NCBI RefSeq assembly: GCF_001014615.2
Contig: NZ_LBCQ02000019.1
Location: 1 to 64,000 of the forward strand
DNA: 64,000 nt
Direction: 5' to 3'
Source: Aquamicrobium sp. LC103
Lineage (GTDB): Bacteria > Pseudomonadota > Alphaproteobacteria > Rhizobiales > Rhizobiaceae
The notes below the pieces were generated by a model. That model was not told the origin of the DNA and ran no database searches. It worked only from the letters and a program-made list of their open reading frames with translations. Below are positions 60,954 to 64,000 of the stretch, one piece after another (the first letter of the stretch is position 1; every line of letters starts with the position of its first letter). The position numbers were made by a program, and so were the translations under genes.

Positions 60954-62231
60954 TCAGCGCTCTGCCGCGACGCCTTCCACCCACTCTAGTGCCGCGAGCG
61001 GATCCTCATTGTTGACGAGGACGCGCTGGGTGGCCTGGTTCAGGTTCGAATACAAAAGGTCCACGCGACATTCGACAGGAAGACTGACGCTGGCGGATGC
61101 CAGCGCGCTGCCAATCTGGCCGACGAGCGCATATGCCTCGTCCTGCAATTGGGGCGACTCAAGTACCGACCGGCGCAACGGGGGCTGCTGACCAGTGAGT
61201 GCCCATTGGCTCGCTCCCTCGGTGCTGACGAGAAAATCGACGAAATCCAGCGCCAGATCCTTCTGACCGCTTTCTTCCCACACTGACACGTACCAGGAAC
61301 GCACCACGGTAGGCCCAGCAGCGTCGGCGGTGATGCCCGGCATGGGCGCTATACCCAGTTCACTCGCGTCCCAGGATGCGCTCGTCTGAATCTGGTTAGC
61401 GCGGGTCGATGCGTTGAAGATCGCTCCGGCGCGACCCGCGAGGAAAAGATCCCAGGAATCGTCGAGGTTGCGGCTCAGATCTTCACGTGAGGCAATGCCC
61501 TGCTCCGTGAAAAGGCTGGCCTGAAATTCGAGCGCCCGCACCCCCGCATCATTTGCGACCGAAAGGGTGCATGCGTCATCAAAGAGCGCAGGCTGTTCTT
61601 CCAGAAGGTGGGTGAGCAACGGTCCCTCGACGGCCCGGTCCGGACTTAGCGGTATGGTCACCCCGGAAACCCTGCCCTGCTGAACCGCTCGCAATGCTTC
61701 GACAAAGCCCGACCAGGTCGCAAGATCCTCCGCGCCGTAACCCGCCTGCTCCAGCAAATCCTTTCGATAGTAAAGGACGGTCGCGAAAGGAAAGAGGGGA
61801 ATGCCGACAAGACGATCTCCAAAGCGGGCGTCGTCGAGCAGGCCTTGATACAAAAAGTCGGCGCTTTCCTCCTCGCTCCATTTCGCCACGATGCCGGCGT
61901 CCAGGTCGGCCGCTGATTTCGACTCTGCGATCAATCTCAGACTGTTACCGTGCACAAACACAACGTCGGGCGCATTGCCGATGTTGCTTGAAAGGACGAA
62001 CTTGTTGGCGAGTTCGCTCCAGACCTGCGACTCCACAGTGATCGTGACCCCTGGATGATCGGTTTCGTATCGCTCGATCAGCGCCTTGAACGCGACCTCC
62101 CGCGCATCTGAACCGTTCGGGTTCAAAAAGGTCCAGACCGTAAGCGTCTGCGCCGAAGCGGGTGCGGCGGCTCCTAAAAGCAGTGCAGCCAGAAAAGAAC
62201 GCGAAAGAACGCTGGACAGAACATTTGACAT
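60954..62231 (-). CDS. Sugar-type ABC transporter substrate-binding protein
   Basis: 425-aa extracellular solute-binding protein family 1. Signal peptide residues 1-27 ends Ala-Pro-Ala-Ser-Ala-Gln. The mature start 'TLTVWTFLNPNGSDAREVAF' and 'PDVVFVHGNSLRLIAESKSA' are typical of UgpB-like proteins. First gene of a six-gene leftward operon (binding protein, two permeases, ATPase, FAD oxidoreductase, SDR). Confidence 0.92.
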   Translation of the reverse strand: MSNVLSSVLSRSFLAALLLGAAAPASAQTLTVWTFLNPNGSDAREVAFKALIERYETDHPGVTITVESQVWSELANKFVLSSNIGNAPDVVFVHGNSLRLIAESKSAADLDAGIVAKWSEEESADFLYQGLLDDARFGDRLVGIPLFPFATVLYYRKDLLEQAGYGAEDLATWSGFVEALRAVQQGRVSGVTIPLSPDRAVEGPLLTHLLEEQPALFDDACTLSVANDAGVRALEFQASLFTEQGIASREDLSRNLDDSWDLFLAGRAGAIFNASTRANQIQTSASWDASELGIAPMPGITADAAGPTVVRSWYVSVWEESGQKDLALDFVDFLVSTEGASQWALTGQQPPLRRSVLESPQLQDEAYALVGQIGSALASASVSLPVECRVDLLYSNLNQATQRVLVNNEDPLAALEWVEGVAAER

Positions 62232-62250
62232 TTGCTACCTCCCATTTGCG

Positions 62251-62262
62251 CGCTATGCGCAC
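62251..62262. promoter_or_regulatory. Probable IclR operator in divergent promoter
   Basis: CGCTATGCGCAC (62251-62262) is identical to 12 bases of the palindrome at 63130-63144. It lies 19 bp upstream of the ABC binding-protein start and 88 bp from the IclR start, with a related CGCATAACGCAC at 62271-62282. Confidence 0.6.
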
Positions 62263-62350
62263 AAAATGATCGCATAACGCACGAGATGACTATGTGGTGC
62301 CAGATGACATGTCAAGGCCCCGCACACTGAAACCAAAATGAGAGCGCTCA

Positions 62351-63127
62351 ATGAGCAACAATGACTTTCGCGACAACCGGAATTTCGTCAGCTCTTTTGC
62401 GAGGGGATTGGCGGTGATAGAGGCCTTCGACGCCGAGCATGGGCGACTAACCTTGGCCGAAGTCGCCGAGAGGACCGGACTGGATCGCGCCGTTGCGCGC
62501 AGACTTTTGCTCACCCTCGTGCAATTGGGGCTGGCGCGCGTAAACGGGCGCAACTACGTCCTAACGGCAGAGGTTTTGAAGCTGGGGTACAGCTTCCAGT
62601 CCGCCTATGGCTTGGGCGCCGCTTTGAAGCGACCGCTCGATGCGCTCTCCAGAAGACTTTCCGAACCAGTGTCGGTAAGCGTGCTCAGTGGTTCAGACAT
62701 TACCGTTTTGGCGCGATCTAACGCCGCCGAGCGTCATTTGGCTCCGACGAACGACGTGGGCACCAAGCTGCCAATTCTCGTTTCCGCGTCCGGCCGACTA
62801 CTCTTTTCGCAATTCGATGACCAAGAAATTAGCACCCGTCTGCAAAATCTCAGTTTCCGTCGTTACACTGAACGCACCATCGTGGATGTTGATGCCTACT
62901 TCGATACGATCAACCGCGTTCGCGCCGATGGTTACGCAGTCCTCGACCGCGAACTCGATGAAAACCTCATCTCCATGTCAGTGCCGCTGGTGGACAAATC
63001 CGGTTACATAATCGCCACGCTCAATGCCAGCACGCAACCAAGCCGCAATACACTCCGCGAGGTCGTGGAGAATATCATTCCAATCCTCAAGGAATCTGCC
63101 CAAAGCATGTCCGCCGCGTTCCCCTGA
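62351..63127 (+). CDS. IclR-family transcriptional regulator
   Basis: 258-aa regulator. The winged helix 'LTLAEVAERTGLDRAVARRL' lies near residues 33-52; a GAF-like effector domain with 'LPILVSASGRLLFSQF' and 'RTIVDVDAYFDTINRVRADGYAV' follows. Divergent from the ABC operon and upstream of the isochorismatase-family gene; the same 12-bp sequence occurs at both promoters, supporting control of both. Confidence 0.92.
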   Translation: MSNNDFRDNRNFVSSFARGLAVIEAFDAEHGRLTLAEVAERTGLDRAVARRLLLTLVQLGLARVNGRNYVLTAEVLKLGYSFQSAYGLGAALKRPLDALSRRLSEPVSVSVLSGSDITVLARSNAAERHLAPTNDVGTKLPILVSASGRLLFSQFDDQEISTRLQNLSFRRYTERTIVDVDAYFDTINRVRADGYAVLDRELDENLISMSVPLVDKSGYIIATLNASTQPSRNTLREVVENIIPILKESAQSMSAAFP

Positions 63128-63129
63128 AT

Positions 63130-63144
63130 GTGCGCTATGCGCAC
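63130..63144. promoter_or_regulatory. 15-bp palindromic operator GTGCGCTATGCGCAC
   Basis: GTGCGC-TAT-GCGCAC is perfectly symmetrical, and starts 3 bp after the IclR stop, 89 bp upstream of the hydrolase ATG. A related CTATTGCGCAC lies at 63155-63164. The 12-base right part is repeated exactly at 62251-62262. Confidence 0.65.
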
Positions 63145-63232
63145 GGAATATATCTATTGCGCACCAATTTTAGACGTGCAAGATGATCCGTTGAAAAGCG
63201 CGGGACCGCAATCGTCGCATCGGGAGAGGTGG

Positions 63233-63931
63233 ATGCAGTTTTCAGATATTCCCCAGACAATCGTCGCGCGGGTACTCGACCGCAGGGGGAGATTGCACGT
63301 CCATGAGGATGTCGACCCAGCAAGAACCGCCCTCGTGGTTATAGACATGCAAAACTGCTTTCTTCGCGAGGACATGGCTTTTGCCTATCTGCCTGGCGCC
63401 CTGGATCTCGCGCCGTTGATCAATAAGCTTGCCGGGGAACTGCGCAAAGCTGGCGGCAAGGTATTCTGGGTGCGCAACACGATCGAGGAGAGAATGCGCA
63501 CGGAATGGTCGACCTGGTTCGCTATGACCGGCTTCGATCCCGAACGCGCGGCACGCCGAGAAGTACACATGATGGCTGGGGCACCGGGTCACGAAATCCA
63601 CGAAGCCCTGGACGTCCATCCGGAAGATGAGATCGCCGACAAATACCGGTTCAGCGCATTTATCCAGGGCGCATCCGATATCGACAGGCGACTGCGGGAT
63701 CAGGGTATAGATACGCTGATCATTGCTGGCGTCATCACCAATGTCTGCTGCGAATCATCGGCCCGGGATGCCATGATGCTAAACTATAGGGTCATAATGA
63801 CGAGCGACGCCACGCAGGCCGTGACGACGGAAGAACAGTTGGCTTCACTCTCGATAATCTATTCCAACTTCGGCGACGTCATGGACACCGAGATGATCAT
63901 CAAGCGCCTACAGAGCGTCACAGCCACATAG
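63233..63931 (+). CDS. Isochorismatase-family cysteine hydrolase
   Basis: 232-aa cysteine hydrolase. The catalytic triad is visible as Asp38 in 'LVVIDMQN', Lys in 'ADKYRFSAF' and Cys in 'GVITNVCCESSARDA' (family members include nicotinamidase, maleamate amidase NicF, N-carbamoylsarcosine amidase and RutB). The start at 63233 is preferred because GGGAGAGG lies just upstream and the earlier in-frame ATG at 63128 lies within the palindromic operator. It hydrolyses a C-N bond of a small amide; ligand unknown. Confidence 0.9.
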   Translation: MQFSDIPQTIVARVLDRRGRLHVHEDVDPARTALVVIDMQNCFLREDMAFAYLPGALDLAPLINKLAGELRKAGGKVFWVRNTIEERMRTEWSTWFAMTGFDPERAARREVHMMAGAPGHEIHEALDVHPEDEIADKYRFSAFIQGASDIDRRLRDQGIDTLIIAGVITNVCCESSARDAMMLNYRVIMTSDATQAVTTEEQLASLSIIYSNFGDVMDTEMIIKRLQSVTAT

Positions 63932-64000
63932 ATTTTCATCGACAGGATTGTCGCGTTCTCGCGTCCGGCGCGGGGGCCGGCGATTTCGCCCATGGGCAAT
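63932..64000. other. Right edge, no feature seen
   Basis: 69 bp after the hydrolase stop. GC-rich and without a recognisable gene or signal. Confidence 0.4.

Noticed and set aside
63128-63232. Longer start for the isochorismatase-family protein
   Set aside because: The ATG at 63128 lies within the palindromic operator and lacks a ribosome-binding site, and the extra 35 residues have no family counterpart.
1-64000. CRISPR arrays, tRNA or rRNA genes, insertion sequences, phage genes
   Set aside because: None was found: no spaced direct repeats, no recognisable stable RNA sequence, no transposase or integrase motifs.

Overview
The window is GC-rich, densely packed bacterial DNA with no rRNA, tRNA, CRISPR array, insertion sequence or phage gene. 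Gene content (paired FCD-type GntR regulators, many high-affinity importers, a molybdenum hydroxylase, short ATGA overlaps between genes) suggests an alphaproteobacterium of the Hyphomicrobiales, perhaps Mesorhizobium- or Aminobacter-like. That is inference from style and content, not a marker gene. I call 63 coding genes. Almost all are solute importers, catabolic enzymes or their local regulators.

Layout. 1-1.2 kb: C-terminal end of an autotransporter cut by the left edge. 1.4-2.9 kb (minus): TauE/SafE anion exporter and a GntR regulator. 3.2-14.6 kb (plus): a taurine/NMT1-type ABC importer with two different permeases, an unrecognised 227-aa protein, an LVIVD-repeat protein, a cupin, a complete tripartite tricarboxylate transporter (TctC-B-A), a CobW GTPase, a 3-hydroxyisobutyrate-dehydrogenase-like enzyme and a GlcG/HbpS protein. 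14.8-23.7 kb (plus): a second GntR, a second two-permease NMT1-type ABC importer, an ACMSD-type amidohydrolase, a HisD-like dehydrogenase, an SDR and a LacI regulator. 23.7-30.3 kb: cupin, a 2,6-dihydroxypyridine-hydroxylase-like flavin monooxygenase, a GST, a cyclase-family hydrolase, a TetR regulator, a BKACE/flavin-reductase fusion and a luciferase-like monooxygenase. 30.4-37.4 kb: LysR, TRAP permeases, PuuE-like deacetylase, enol-lactonase-like hydrolase, Gfo/Idh/MocA dehydrogenase and TRAP binding protein. 37.4-41.1 kb (minus): three-subunit molybdenum hydroxylase. 41.5-48.8 kb (plus): LacI plus a sugar-type ABC operon containing an ADP-ribosylglycohydrolase-family enzyme. 48.8-55.8 kb: TRAP operon with an M81 (MlrC-like) peptidase, an alpha/beta hydrolase and an ornithine-cyclodeaminase-like enzyme, with a divergent XRE-cupin regulator. 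55.9-63.9 kb: sugar-type ABC operon with an FAD oxidoreductase and an SDR, a divergent IclR and an isochorismatase-family hydrolase.

The most interesting structure is regulatory. A 16-bp dyad related to TTTATCACCTGATAAA recurs just upstream of at least seven transcription units between 3 and 41 kb, which suggests that much of this region is one regulon serving one catabolic pathway. The enzyme set (molybdenum hydroxylase, dihydroxypyridine-type hydroxylase, luciferase-like monooxygenase with a fused flavin reductase, cyclic-amide-type hydrolases, decarboxylase-type amidohydrolase) fits degradation of an N-heterocycle or similar ring compound, but the substrate is not shown by the sequence. 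From 41 kb rightwards three further units carry their own local regulators and different dyads.
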